A stretch of 64,000 bases of DNA from Talaromyces rugulosus (GCF_013368755.1 NC_049562.1:5332001-5396000), one strand, 5' to 3'. Counted from the first letter of the stretch, positions 33,103 through 45,368 are shown. Numbers and translations are program-made. Notes: generated by a model not told the origin, from the letters alone.

Positions 33103-34544
33103 ATGGCAAAGTTTGTGAGTCTTGAGTTAATAAAATCCATACAAGCTGCTTTGCAGAACTATGATACGCAGCTGCAGGAGATCAATCAAAAGGTGCGTTA
33201 GCCATCAATGTGTGGTTTGATCATGGATTTCGTTGTGTTCGCCTCATTCTTATGTGGATACTTGTATAGATATGGTCAAACCCCGAACTTGCCTACGACG
33301 AACACAAAGCGCATGAGAACATATGCAGCTTATTCGATAATCTATCCAAGGGTTACAATGTACGTCGCAAGACATACGGCCTAAACACATCATTTGAAAT
33401 TGAGTACAAACATGGAGATGGCGGGAGAATTGTTGTCTTCAATGCTGAATACGATGCCCTTCCTGGCGTTGGCCACGCCTGTGGACACAATCTGATCGCA
33501 ACTGCCTCTATTTCCGCCTTTATCGCTACCGTCGAGACAATGAAAACCAGATTCCTGGACAACCAGGGATACACCATCCGATTATTGGGAACTCCTGCTG
33601 AAGAAGGAGGTGGTGGAAAACTGAAATTGCTAGATGCAGGAGCATATAGTGATGTTGATGCTTGTTTAATGGTTCATCCAGTGACCCTTGGCCACAACGA
33701 TGGCTCCGTGCAGGGCGTCCAAATTGCAGGACCGGAAGGACTTCTAGCTAACAACAAAATTAGAGTGAGGTATAGCGGTGCCACTGCACATGCTGCAGGT
33801 GCTCCATGGGAAGGAGTGAACGCCCTGGACGCAGTAGTATCTTCTTATGTGAATATCTCGATGCTGCGGCAGCAGATCTTACCGACACAGCGAGTCCATG
33901 GTATTATATCAAATGGAGGCGATCGGCCAAATGTTATTCCAAATACAGCAACTCTAGAATACTACATTCGGTCACCAGACACGAAAACGTTGAAAGCCCT
34001 AACCGATAAAGTTTTGAATTGCTTTAAAGGGGCGGCTCAGGCTACGGGGTGCAAAGTAGAGTATGAATGGTGAGTAGTCATTCATGTTAGCTTCCGGCAG
34101 GATGGAACTGAACAGTTTCGTACAGGATTAATAGCTATATGGAACTTAAAAATAACAAGTCGATTTGCGAAACCTATGTCGCGACGCTGCAGGCTATAGG
34201 CCAAGAGTGCGCGCTGGATGATCGTGGATTGAAGGGATCCCTGGATGGTGCTTCCACTGATATGGGTGAACAGCTACAAGTTTCTTTTTCATGTAATTTG
34301 GTGGAAACTAACTATTGAAACAGGAAACGTCATGCACTCTGTTCCCGGTTTCCATGCCCTCTTCCCCATTCCGACTGAGGGGGGAGCCGGTAACCATACA
34401 CGCGGTTTCACGTCTGGCGCAGGATCAGCTGAAGGGTATAAACGAAGCATCGTGTGCGCTACTGGAATGACCGTAGTAGCATGTCGAATTTTGGCAGACG
34501 ATAAATTCGCAAAATGTGTGCAAAACGACTTTGGACAGGCATAA
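33103..34544 (+). CDS. M20-family metallo-amidohydrolase (aminoacylase-1-like 2 type)
   Basis: Exons 33103..33192, 33270..34069, 34126..34265 and 34324..34544 give 416 residues. Family: M20D peptidases/amidohydrolases that cleave small peptides or N-acyl amino acids with a metal centre. Visible motifs are VFNAEYDALPGVGHACGHN (metal-binding Asp and His), the catalytic-base pair in LLGTPAEEGGGGK, the dimerisation-domain GATAHAAGAPWEGVNALDA, and the distal His region VMHSVPGFHALFP. All expected metal ligands appear present. No signal peptide, so cytosolic. The Gfo/Idh/MocA gene is convergent 194 bases downstream. Exon 1 could be shorter if a 42-base GTGAGT...TGCAG segment is also spliced. Confidence 0.9.
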
Positions 34545-34737
34545 TAATGGCTTTTCACTATCAACATTTTTGAAGGAGAATGGACACTAGAATTAGTAAA
34601 AAGTACTGTCTACCCTACTAGCCATCCATATTCAAATGCATATATATTTTCTATTCCATATTATAATATCTGTAAAATAGCTACTAACCGTGAATAACAT
34701 TGAAGGGTATCTGGGGATTTTTAATGTCCAGGCCACA

Positions 34738-36046
34738 CTACAGTCCTAGCTTACCCATCTGTCCAGCGCCATCATTCTTCTTATATGTATGCTCGCCTGC
34801 TTTGAGAATCATTCGATACAGCTCCAAGTCATTCCTCGCATCATGTGTACCGGTTTTGATTTCTTTCCCATTCACCACGCAGTCGTAAAATTCGAGAAAC
34901 TCCAGAGTATACGGGTCTTCATAAGTCCTGCGAACTATTCTTTCTTGGTATCCAAATGAACTTGTTCCAGTGCGATCCCCGACTTTTTCACGAATGGCCA
35001 TAGTAACTGGAAGACCTTTTATATATGGAGTGTCAAATTGAACTTTGACTATCTTGTCTTCCGAATAAATCTCAATATTGGCATCGAAGATAGGCACACT
35101 GTTGATTCCTGACTCAAATGTAACAGCAAATCTGTCATATTCAAACAAGGCTGTGTATATCCCTGGAAACCCAAGAGATGCAGCCAAGACTGTTTTTGGC
35201 ATGCCAATGATTTCACGCATTGCCGAGAGATCGTGGGTATTGAGGCTTGTCTCCCAGTTCAGTACAAAACACCAAAAAAAAAAAAAAAGGTTGATCAGCA
35301 GTGAGTACACACCTTCCGAGAATTCTCAGCTGCCTGATTGCTGCGTCTGTAGCCTCAACGCCAAACTCCTTTTCTAGAGCTTGATGGTTAATTGCTCTGG
35401 CCTTCTCCTTCCTCTCCTCAATGCATGCACTCGGTATATCGGTGAAATATTTAGGAAATGTCCCCGATTGCTCGATAAAATTCGAATTCGGCCCAATAAT
35501 TGATCTAACCCTCGCATACAGTATCTTATCCATACCGCCTACTTCTTGAACAGCTTCAAGAAAAGCAGGCGCAAATCTTCGCATGGTTCCGACAAATACC
35601 CTTCCCTTAGAGTTATTCTCGGCCTTAATAAGAGCATCAAGATCAGCAAAGCATAAAGCGAGCGGCTTCTCAATTAAACACCACTTATCGTGCTCAAGCG
35701 CTAGTATCCCGTGCTCGACATGGTACTCGTCGGCGTTGCATATGAGTACAACGTCAACACTTTCTGAAGCACAGAGATCCTTGGCATTTGTTGTGGTGGC
35801 TACACAAGTACCTGTCAAGTCTCCTGGTATAATCATTTGTGAGCAGTGAGTTAACGCATCCTCGGAGATGTCACAAAGATAGGTGATACGGTATTTGTGG
35901 CGCAGGAAGTTGAATATTGGGATGTGTGAAACTTGAGCGACCTCGCCGCATCCGATTATCCCAACACGCAAGATTTTCTCAGAGGAATCTATACGAGCTG
36001 ACGGTTGTGGATGTTCAGGAACATCGTTGAGTATCTGAGGTGTCAT
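34738..36046 (-). CDS. Gfo/Idh/MocA-family NAD(P)-dependent oxidoreductase
   Basis: Exons complement(35313..36046) and complement(34738..35245), with a 67-base intron carrying a T14 tract on the coding strand, give 413 residues. The Rossmann motif RVGIIGCGEVAQ is near residue 25, followed by the family EKP motif (CLIEKPLAL) and the C-terminal alpha/beta domain beginning at the splice junction LGSLNTHDLSAMRE. Family members oxidise or reduce sugars, inositols and related polyols. A shared promoter with the Zn2Cys6 regulator starting at 36425 suggests that regulator controls it. The substrate is unknown. Confidence 0.9.
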
Positions 36047-36234
36047 GGTCTTCTTAAAGGACAATGTGCTGTGCGGAAGTTCGTGAGCAAATTTTGTACT
36101 ACTCTAGGCGACCCTGTACTTATTATATGCCTGGAGCCTTAGATACAATTATAAAACTAGTACATAAATTAAATATTTAAAACCCATCCTAGGTGTATTA
36201 TGAAGCTGAGAACACACAACGTGTCAGGGCTAGA

Positions 36235-36296
36235 TGCGGGGAGACGGCCTATACCCCGGCCGGGGAGTCTCGGAATAACCCTGAATGCGGGGAGAC
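36235..36296. promoter_or_regulatory. Three CGGGGAG(A/T)C elements and a 12-base palindrome
   Basis: The 12-mer ATGCGGGGAGAC occurs at 36234-36245 and 36285-36296, and a third related CGGGGAGTC sits at 36261-36269, partly inside the perfect palindrome CCCCGGCCGGGG (36254-36265). The core GCGGGG fits the CreA consensus SYGGRG, and CGG/CCG half-sites are typical Zn2Cys6 targets. The cluster lies in the shared promoter of the oxidoreductase and the regulator. Confidence 0.55.
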
Positions 36297-36424
36297 CTTC
36301 GGCTGAAAGTCTCCTGCTAATCGTGGCTTTTCGAGAAGTTAAAGGGGCAGACCTACATCAATCTCGTAAAAAGGCCAAAGCCCGCCAGAACGCTCACGTT
36401 CTCACCACCGGCTACTCCGGAGCC

Positions 36425-38671
36425 ATGTCCGAACGCAATCATGATGAGACATCTGCGTGGACGGCGAAGAGAAAAGCCGATCGCGCAGTCACCTACCCCA
36501 GGAAGCGAGCGCTTATCGCCTGTGAGATATGTCGCAGACGGAAGACAAAATGTGACAATGTGCGTCCTACATGCGGCGGTTGTCGTGATTTGGAGATTGA
36601 GTGCGTGTATGCGGACTTGACATCGAAGCATGGCACGTATGCTTTTTCTAAAAGAAATCCAATGGCTCAAATATGTAACTAAATACTCTGAAATAGATAT
36701 GATATGGCTAGTTTGGAGATCCTCGACAGGATAAATTACGTCGTCAGCTTACTTGAAAATCACCGTGATAAACAGCCAAAATATGCATGTACCGTTAGCA
36801 ATCCGCCTCCTGTCCAGGAAAGGACTCCACAGGAACTTAATTTGGCTCACATCAACCAAGGGCTAGATCCATATTTATCTCCAGGATCTCAGCCCTGGTC
36901 AGAAGGGTATCAAGGCGACACCGGCACCAGTCAAGATGAGGCTGAGATTTTGCTGGAATCGCTAGAGATCGCAGGGCGTACCCCTCAAGTGAGCGAAGAT
37001 ATTCTCAACTGGCCCATCTTTGGCCAAAATTTTGATCGATCAGACATAGAAAGTTTAATATTTAGCCCTCAAAATCATGAACACACAGGAAGTGAATCAC
37101 CTTCATTTTCCATTGTCAAGGACGAAGTCCGCTCACTAAAACCGGGAAAGAGGATCTGCGAAGAGGATATTTTACCTCTAATAGACCGCTTTCTGATAAA
37201 CGTGCATATTAAGAACCCTGTTCTGGACGCTGATGACTTGATAGACAGGGCGCGGAAAATATCCGAAAATGGATTTTCCTGGGACGCAACGTCGTGCCTT
37301 GTAGTAGGTTTCCCCCTCCATCTGTTCAAAAATTGACCTGAGACTAATAGTTAAAGCTCATCATATGTGCGCTTGCAAATATATCATCCACTTTCTCGTC
37401 AGAGTGTGTTACGCCGCAACTGGTTAATGAAGGAGATAAGAACAGCATTGGAGACACTCCCGACTATGCCACCGCTGAAAATTACTACATTGCAGCTCAA
37501 AAGCGAGTCGCACTCCTTGAAAATTCCATACCGGCAACGCAATGCTACTTTCTTACAGGTGTGTATGAAATGTATTCACTAAGGCCAATAAGGGCATGGG
37601 CATCGTTCAACAGGGCCTGTCAGACACTCCAAATATACCTCCGTGGCCAAAAGCAAAAGCAAGAAGCAGGTGTTGAGCGACGACTATATTGGTCTTGCTT
37701 AAAGTCTGAATGGTAGGTACTCTCAAAACTAAAGCACAATAAAATGCTAAAAGTGATCTAGTGAAATCAGGATGGAAATCAACTTGCCATCATCCGGCCT
37801 GGCCAAGGCAAATTATCCAGATGTATTTCCAACTCCACCAACTGCAAACAGTCCAGACTCTCGAGAAACCGTCACATCAACAACGGATAAGCGAAAAGAT
37901 GGGTTTTCTACAGGCTCGACGCGCTTCTTTGAACCAGACATTGAGCAGATATGGAAGTATTACTTATCAGAAATTGCTGTTCGCCAAATCGGCAATCGTC
38001 TCATGAATTCGTTCTACAAAACAGACGAATCAGCATGGCTTCGCATGCCATTAGATCGAATGATTCGCGTTGCTGAAGAGCTCGAATTACAACTGACTCA
38101 ATGGTTTGACAATCTACCCACTACGCTCGTTACTACGACGAGCAGTTCAAGTGTTCATAAAACCCATAACAAAAATATAACCAACGAACTGCGGTATATG
38201 CTGCATGCCCGACTGAATGATTTTCGCGAGCGAATCTACAGACCCTTCCTTTACCTCGCCATTCATTCCCCAGCAGAAGACCCTACCCAGCAGAGGCTGA
38301 CCATATATGTCCGGAGATGTGTCGATGCATGCCTGGCATGTCTGATGCGCGGCACGCCGAGGCATCGCCACCATGGTACATGGTATGAGAATCGAGGCAT
38401 GTTCTTAAAAAGCGTACTGTTGGTAGCTGCAGTGAAAAGTGGCAAGATATATGTGCCAGACCTATGGCGGCAAGGGGTAGAGTTGTGCACTGCGGGATTC
38501 AAGTTCTGGGAACAAGAGGCCCCGGATTTGAGAGAGGCTAGAAAAGTATTGGATGGTCTTTTAATGGGGTTAGATTGTGCAAACAGTCTACCTGAACCGC
38601 CAAGGTTATACACCATCCCAGCTTCACAGTGTGGAACAATCGCTAACGACTCTAGCAGAGCTGAGCCCTAG
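36425..38671 (+). CDS. Zn(II)2Cys6 transcription factor
   Basis: Exons 36425..36636, 36697..37300, 37357..37712 and 37762..38671 give 693 residues. The zinc cluster is near residues 36-64: CEICRRRKTKC then CGGCRDLEIEC, spacing C-x2-C-x6-C-x6-C-x2-C-x6-C. It is followed by a short linker and a helix, MASLEILDRINYVVSLLENH, that looks like the dimerisation element. The middle-homology region includes LIICALANIS and YFLTGVYEMYSLRPIRAWAS. The third exon's acceptor (37356, or 37350 adding two residues) is uncertain. The frame is also open upstream to 36200, so a longer N-terminus is possible. It is divergent from the Gfo/Idh/MocA gene. Confidence 0.87.
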
Positions 38672-38839
38672 TTCTAAAAAATTGAGATGGGAGTTTTCCA
38701 TAGTTACGCCATGAGAATGGCTATGTAATCGGTCCACTGTCAGTACATCTGGACCTTGAGGGCAATATATTCTCGCTGTGACTCTGGTAGTTGTTGTTTC
38801 TAAAAGGCCTTAATTTCTAGCGACTCTGCTGCGAAATAA

Positions 38840-39193
38840 TTAGAGCACGCTGCCTCCATCCTTTCGACTTTGCTTGTGATTGTCAAAAGCCCTTGCTGCA
38901 CCTAGTACAATAACCATGTGTCGCGCCACACATATTGGTAACATGTTTTGGTCGCATATTGTGACTTCAACATCCATCCTTCCACTCTTGAGCTCCCTGG
39001 TGAGCACCCTCGAAAAGGCCCATTCAATTCCCTTTTCCGGCAATCTCTGCTTGAATTCGATATCCAGTGTCAGTGTCGAATTCCGGATTCTACCCATTTG
39101 CGCTTGCTCCAATGAATGAGATAGTCGAAGCGGAATACTAGGATTTTCACTGGCCCATGCCTCTGTCGTGTTTCCAATAGCGTGTGCGTCCAA
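38840..39193 (-). pseudogene. Thioesterase-superfamily relic (3' exon only)
   Basis: 117 codons matching the C-terminal half of fungal thioesterase-like (acyl-CoA thioesterase/hotdog) proteins: LDAHAIGNTTEAWA, LTLDIEFKQRLPEKGIEWAF, SGRMDVEVTICDQNMLPICVARH. It begins at a splice acceptor (TCTAG then TTGGAC) rather than an ATG, and no matching upstream exon is visible; that sequence gives way to AT-rich DNA. So only the last exon of a ~300-residue gene survives. The frame itself is intact, which suggests a recent truncation or remaining coding constraint on a transcript I cannot see. Confidence 0.7.
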
Positions 39194-39535
39194 CTAGACA
39201 ATACATGTTGTCAAGAAATAAAGAACTTAGAATAGCTTTCTCAGATGATATTGAAATCTTTTATGATATAAAATTTGTATGAAAGTAATTATACTGGTGG
39301 TTGCTTCATGTAGACAGTCGTACTCTTAAGAGTCAGAAGCCAGAGTTATATCGAGATAATAGTCTATAAATTATATTATATGGAGAGTATATGTTTTCTG
39401 ACATAAATATGTGTAAGGGTTCTAAACAGGCATCTTAGAAGTGTTACTTCAGAGCATTATTGTTGTTATTGTTTTGAAATAGAAGTAGATAATAATATAC
39501 TATTATTTAGATAAATAACTTGTATTTAAGACTTC
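39194..39535. other. AT-rich decayed spacer between the two relics
   Basis: Very AT-rich sequence, with poly-A/T-like patches, between the thioesterase and monooxygenase relics. No frame survives; it may contain unrecognisable remains of the lost thioesterase exon. Confidence 0.45.
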
Positions 39536-40016
39536 AATTTTTGCTTTATCATCTCTATTACCTCATCACAGTACTTCTCATTATCAAAATCTATAATGAA
39601 ATCTTATCTCAGTAAAGCTCTTCGCTTAATCTTTCTAAGTTTAATCCTGTTTTCTTTTTTAAACCAGAGATAATTAGCCCTGTTTCTTTACTAGATTTAA
39701 TAATATACTATATGCGCAGATAGTGGACATAATCATACATCTTTAAAGTGGTCTATGCTTTAGCAGCTGTTTTGGCGCGGTTGAGTAACGTAGAAAGAAT
39801 TAAGCTGTCTTTGATGGATATTTCTTTATTAGAATCCTGACAAGGTGTTATAGCATTCGTAGCATCGCCCATGATGTAGATGGAGCCAGATACGTAGGTG
39901 CTGGCCAGTAGATGTTCCCAGACGTACATGCCAGGTTATTCCAGCTGATTACAAAGCAGCTACATAATCTCCTTTAGGCCGCCACCAGATATAGCAATCC
40001 GGATTGAAGAAGACAT
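39536..40016 (-). pseudogene. FAD-dependent (salicylate-hydroxylase-like) monooxygenase relic
   Basis: Begins MSSSIRIAISGGGL, the Rossmann start of group A flavin monooxygenases. It then jumps to the far C-terminal half: TYVSGSIYIMGDATNA (the GDAAHA motif), IKDSLILSTLLNRAKTAAKA, SKETGLIISG, KKTGLNLERL and, in another frame, DFIIDFDNEKYCDE to a terminal KQKLKS stop. About 250-270 residues between the two parts are missing, there are at least four in-frame stops, and a one-base frameshift lies near the LLP-R-W-D position. The stretch is AT-rich, and some stops (TAG for Gln, TAA for Trp) fit C-to-T type decay. Clearly dead; with the thioesterase relic it may be the remains of a metabolic gene pair. 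Confidence 0.82.
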
Positions 40017-40842
40017 AACGCTGAATGAAGAGATGTGTTTCTCTTGTGAGCTAAGAGGGAGAGAGAGAGTTGCGGCTTTTATGATGCCTTTGCCGTTGCT
40101 TTGTATCAGCCCTGCAGAGGCGAAGGGAGCGGGGAGGCACTTTTCTTTGTCATTCAATACATCAATAATAGCCGAGCTATATCGGTCGAGGAGCAGAAGC
40201 CGTTTTTGGACAGCGCGACGAAGACGAGTGCTTGAATGGTTTTCATTTGGCATGTTAGGACAAAATAGGAACCGAGTTCTAGAAATTTCGATATTTGCCA
40301 ATGCGATGTTGCTAGTTGCTTGTGTATTCTTGACCTTGACGATGCTGTCCGTTTCGAGCTCAATACACTACACTGAGAGCTAGCCGTGGACAGATAGATG
40401 CCCAATTAGCAAACACAAAATCACTCTGCGATCAGTTCTTTGTTCTTATTTAGTAGCGAATTCTCGTAATCTCCTTACTATCTGAGCGCCATTTTCGCCC
40501 TTTTCCTAATAAGGAACCCCACTCCAGAGGGACACACACAGGGCATCGGCATCACCTCCGGCGCTCCCCGGACAGGGCTAGCCACCAGCCTCGATACACC
40601 TTTCTACCCCATGGGGAAGTGGATCCGGCCAAGGAATCAACATTCCTGTGCAGGGCAAGGTTTCTGTACTACCACTCGCACCAATTATTGTATGCTTCGT
40701 CGACCGCTCCATTGCGGCCGAGATCACGCCCGCTGTCTCGATGACTCTCGATGATTTATGATTATAAAATGGCCGAGAAAGCTTCATTGAAGTCTTCTAT
40801 TTATCGCTAACTGTAAAGTAACTCTACCTACGAATCATCCTC
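40017..40842. other. Promoter region between relic and sugar porter
   Basis: About 825 bases. Weak frames on the minus strand (40017-40405) precede the relic's Met and may be its old promoter or leader. From 40480 the sequence is GC-richer with several CCGG/CGG half-sites and probably serves the MFS gene. Confidence 0.45.
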
Positions 40843-43318
40843 ATGGCTTCAGTTAAATCACATAAAGGAGGGGTGGAGCACATCGAGCATCACGGCCATG
40901 TCACGCTGAAGGAATACACCAAGAATGTCAATGCTAAGTACGCATCTCCCTATATTGTATCTTTCTTAGCTGGGTCTATCGCTAATGAGCAATCAGGATC
41001 GTCAACCCGCTAAGTGGCATCCCTAAGAGCATCCTCTTCGACCAAGTCTCTCGATTCTGCAGAGACCATGGCCTACAGGACAAGGAAGAATATTTTAAAA
41101 AAGGTGCACTCGTTGCACAATCGCCAGATGATTTCGAGCTTCTAGAGGAGCTGGATGAGAACGATAAATACCATCTCCGGAGGGAAATAACGAGTAAGTC
41201 GCCTCGATGACGAATCAACCATATGGGCTATTATTACTTATATTAATTTTATTACTAGATCCGTGGCGTCTACCGCGAGACTTATACTTCACGATTGCGC
41301 TGTGTTCTCTTGGATCAGCTATACAGTAAATCTACGGTCTTAAATTCGTCGTGGGCCAATAGCTGACTGGTGACTAGGGGATGGGATAACACCGGAGCTA
41401 ACGGTGCCAATCTCTCATTTCCTGAAGAATTTGGTATTGTCGATAATACCTGGCTTGTTGGCTTCATTAACTCTGCGTGGGTATTCTCCTCTCAAAGGCG
41501 ATTGGGTTGCCTGCTGACATTCTGATCTAGACCAACTATATTCGGTCTTTTCAGGTGAGCTACTCTACCGAATTCTTATGGTAGGAAATCTGTTTTAATG
41601 ACTTCGAAGTTCTTGGGCGACTGATCCGCTTAACAACTGGCTTGGTCGTCGAGGCGTCATTTTTCTCACTGGTCTATTGTACGTCACGGTCAGCGTCTAT
41701 ATTCGGGTTGTAGAGAAGCTAATTAATATTTTTAGCTGCGTTTTTCCTGTTCTCGCACAGGGGTTTGCCCAGAACTGGTGGGGATTGCTCCTTTGTCGAA
41801 TGTTCATGGGATTCGGTCAGTTGTCCAAAATACTGCTATTCGAACCACACTTCTAATGAGGTTTCAAGGCATGGGAGTCAAGATTAGCACGATTCCAATC
41901 ATGACTTCCGAAACAGTGCCCGCTGCCATTCGCGGAGGCCTTGTGATGAGCTTCCAGCTATGGGTAGCGTTCGGTATATTCATGTATGTTCCTGTGCCTT
42001 ATGAGGAAACATGCAAATGAGTCAATTAACTCGCTTATCCATAGAGGATTTTGTTCAAATCTGATATTCTACCGCATCGGCCGCCTTGCATGGCGGTTTC
42101 AACTTGCTGCAGCCTTTGCACCGGCCGTTCCTATCCTATTATTCGTGTGGCTGTGTCCAGAATCTCCCCGGTGGCTGTTGAAAAAGAATAGGTGCAAGGA
42201 CTCTTATCAGTCCTTTTGCCGGCTTCGAAATAGTGAAGTACAAGCCGCCCGAGACTTGTATTATGCGCATTGCCAAATTATCGAGGAACGGAACTCCTTT
42301 GGCGGATCATCGCTATTCGGCCGAGTTGTAGAGCTATTCGCAATTCCTCGTCTAAGACGGGCCACTTTAGGCGGTGCTATTGTCATGACAGCGCAACAAT
42401 TTTCTGGAATTAACATCATGTCATTCTATTCCTCAACAATCTTTTCGCAAGCTGGATACTCTCCCTTTCAATGCCTCATGGCGTCCTTTGGCTTTGGGTT
42501 GGTGAATTTTGTCTTCGCCTTCCCTGCTATTTGGAGTGTACGTGTTGCATCAATACTCTTTCTCGTTTTATCACGCTAACACAAGCTTCGACAAACCTAG
42601 ATCGATTCTTTTGGTCGGCGTAACCTGCTTCTCTTCACCTTCCCAAACATGGCTTGGTGTTTGGTTGTGGCTGGGTGCTGCTTTCTCATACCAGACAGTG
42701 TTGGGGCCCGGGTTCCTTTGATTGCCTTATTCGTCTACATTTTCACCGCATTTTACTCACCAGGTGCGTTTCTCCGTATTAATAAATTCTTGGGCTGCAA
42801 ATATTGATAGCAAGAAAACTTAGGAATCGGCCCCGTGCCCTTTGTTTATGCAGCAGAATGTTTTCCTTTATCGCACCGCGAGATTGGCGTCGCCTTCTGC
42901 GTTTGCTGGAATAATATCATCGGCTCAATTCTGTCACTCACATTTCCGTCTCTTTTAGCTGACATTAAACCTACTGGAGGTACTTCTCCCCTGTTCCGTG
43001 GTGCCTATTGCACTAACGTATAACTAACACGATTCGAATGCAGCATTTGGTTTCTACGCCGGTCTCAATATGCTCGCCTTTGTAGTCATATTCTTATTTC
43101 TTCCCGAAACGAAGCAACGTACTCTCGAGGAGCTTGATTATATCTTCGGTGTCCCGACGCGTCGACATGCGGCGTATCAGTTGCGTACCTGGCTGCCGTG
43201 GTTTGTACGCAAGTGGGTTCTCGGACAGAGACATGTCGTGCTGGAGCCTCTATATCAACTGGAAGGATTTTCACACTATCACAGGAAAAATGGTGTCAGC
43301 GTTGAGCCTTCGGCGTGA
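40843..43318 (+). CDS. MFS sugar/polyol porter, 12 exons
   Basis: Exons 40843..40937, 40997..41193, 41259..41325, 41378..41476, 41531..41554, 41610..41678, 41736..41815, 41869..41973, 42047..42537, 42601..42763, 42824..42979 and 43044..43318 join in frame to 606 residues. It has a long cytosolic N-terminus (~95 residues with [20 protein letters not shown]), then about 12 membrane helices. Sugar-porter signatures are [37 protein letters not shown] and the terminal [15 protein letters not shown]. One exon is only 24 bases. It is followed on the same strand by a Zn2Cys6 regulator and then an aldo/keto reductase, suggesting a small carbon-source uptake and conversion locus. Confidence 0.88.
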
Positions 43319-43659
43319 TGTCTAGTTGTATTGCAGTGGAAAGTAGCCCATGGCTTTGTCAAGAGTATTTAGTTGTGTCTGCATAAATCATATTTTTTTC
43401 CCCGTAATCTTAGTCAAAAGCCCTTGAATCGAACCCTTCAGGCATATTTCCCTACGGGGTCATGGTACAATATGAGACAAAACGATGAGTAGTTGTGTGA
43501 TAAAATTGGATGTTATTAAATCCGGAATCGTCGGCGATAGCGGTAACCTCCACCAGCAGCTCCACCTCCGTCCTTCCCGTCTTTTATCTTCACATCACCT
43601 TGCTTTGTTTTTATTATTATTAGCAAGAACGTCTCCCATTGTGCGCATATCCGGTCGAA
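43319..43659. other. Spacer before the second regulator
   Basis: About 340 bases holding the porter's 3' end and the regulator's promoter. The regulator frame is open upstream to 43485, but the zinc cluster lies just after the Met at 43660. Confidence 0.45.
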
Positions 43660-45368
43660 ATGGTTTTTCCCAGTTTAGGGTGTCGAACATGCAAAAAACG
43701 GCGAGTCAAAGTATTTTAAGCAAGTCCCGGGCCTTGAGTCTCAAGCTAATATCCGTCCAGTGTGATTATGCGCAGCCAAACTGCAACCGATGCGACAAAG
43801 CAAATCGGATGTGTATATGGGACTCGAATGGAGAGACCGGTGTCCCATTCCTAAGCGAAAACGCCTTTGCGCAAGGAAAACCTCGACGTCCACGCAAAGT
43901 AGAACCTCAAGTGACTTGTGAAGCCCATGCACGGGATTCGAGCATCTCATTGTCAACGCCTTTGTCGGTACCTATAGAAGTTTATGCTTTTAACTACTGG
44001 AAAGAAACATTCACGGCGTGGCCTGGGGACCTATTCGACGTGTCATTAGAATATGGCGCTCACGCTCTCTATGATTGGAACCATGCGCGACCAGATTCGA
44101 GTCTTCATTTAGCAGTCTCGGCATTTTCGCTTGCCATATTTGGACGTGTGAATAATTTAAATAATGCTGTCCGAGACGCGCATCGGTATTATTCTCGCAG
44201 CTGTGTGCGGATTGGACAAGAGATTCAGGAGTTGTCCAATGAGAATATCGACCAGGTGCTTACTGCCACTATGTTGCTGGCAACGTATGATGTAGGTTTT
44301 TGTTTTGGATGATTAGTTTGAGACGATTACCATGTTAACTTACCGCATAGAATATGATACCCAAGCAAAAAAGACAGTACTCAACATCAGCTACGACATT
44401 GAATGCTGAAAATGGAGGCTGGGACGTGAGCCACCATAGGGGAACAGCGGCTCTGATACTGGCTCGTGTCCAACAGAGATACCATCAAAATGTGCCTCTT
44501 GACATGGCCCTTCGACGACCAATTGTAAGTGACAATCCTTTTAACTCTCTACATGCGAAATGCTCATTCTTGCTTCTAGGTTCGGAAATGCATTCTCCAT
44601 GGGGCGCAGGTCCCATCATGGCTTCACTATGAGAACCCGTATAGCGAGGCAAACCCAGAGCTTCAACTTGATTCGCTCATGATTCGTGTAGCGTCTCTAC
44701 GATCTAGGTTTATTGACTTGATTGGGGGGGTCGGGGACTTTGATCTAACAAACAGTAATGAATTTGAAGATCTCGCCCTGGAGGCCAACAACCTCGATTC
44801 CGCTCTTGCGGCATGGTCCTCTAGCCTACCTGAGGGTTGGGAATTTGTTAGTGTTCCCCATGCTTCACGACAAACGGAAATAAATTCCTTTCTTTATGAT
44901 GGCTGGCGGGCAAGTTACGCGACACACGGCCATGCGGTGGTGTGGAATCGTTACCGTACGATTCGCCTCATCGTGAATAGTGTCCGTATTCGGCTGCTTT
45001 CTTCAATTTCTGGCTTTCACGATTCCTATGTGAATGACCAATTGCAAACTTGTCAAGAAACTATACACTTCCTTACAACTGATTTGTGCCGCAGCGTTGG
45101 ATTCTTCTTGATTCCATTTTACCCTCCCCATAAAAGCTGTGGCGCGAAAACCGATGAAATAGTACAGCCTAAGATGCAACTGTGCAAACCAGGCATCTTG
45201 CCGAAGATGGCAACTGTATTAGCATGGCCGTTGGCAGTGGCTAATAGCATTGAGTCAGTTTCTTTACCCCAGAAGCAATGGCTACAATGCACGTTACAGG
45301 AAATATCGAACATCATAGGGGCACCTATCGTTGATGCGCTAAATAAGAGTGTGGATTTTCATTTCTAA
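43660..45368 (+). CDS. Zn(II)2Cys6 transcription factor
   Basis: Exons 43660..43710, 43761..44291, 44351..44524 and 44580..45368 give 514 residues. The zinc cluster is at the very N-terminus and is split by intron 1: CRTCKKRRVK, then CDYAQPNCNRCDKANRMC, spacing C-x2-C-x6-C-x6-C-x2-C-x6-C. The rest is the all-helical fungal transcription-factor-2 type region (VLTATMLLATYD, GWDVSHHRGTAALILAR, TLQEISNIIGAPIVDAL). It lies between an MFS porter and an aldo/keto reductase, so local regulation of these is a reasonable guess. Confidence 0.85.

Noticed and set aside
35273..35288. Poly-A tract as a possible retroelement tail
   Set aside because: It falls inside an intron of the Gfo/Idh/MocA gene, on the minus strand reading as a T tract; no target-site duplication or element beside it.
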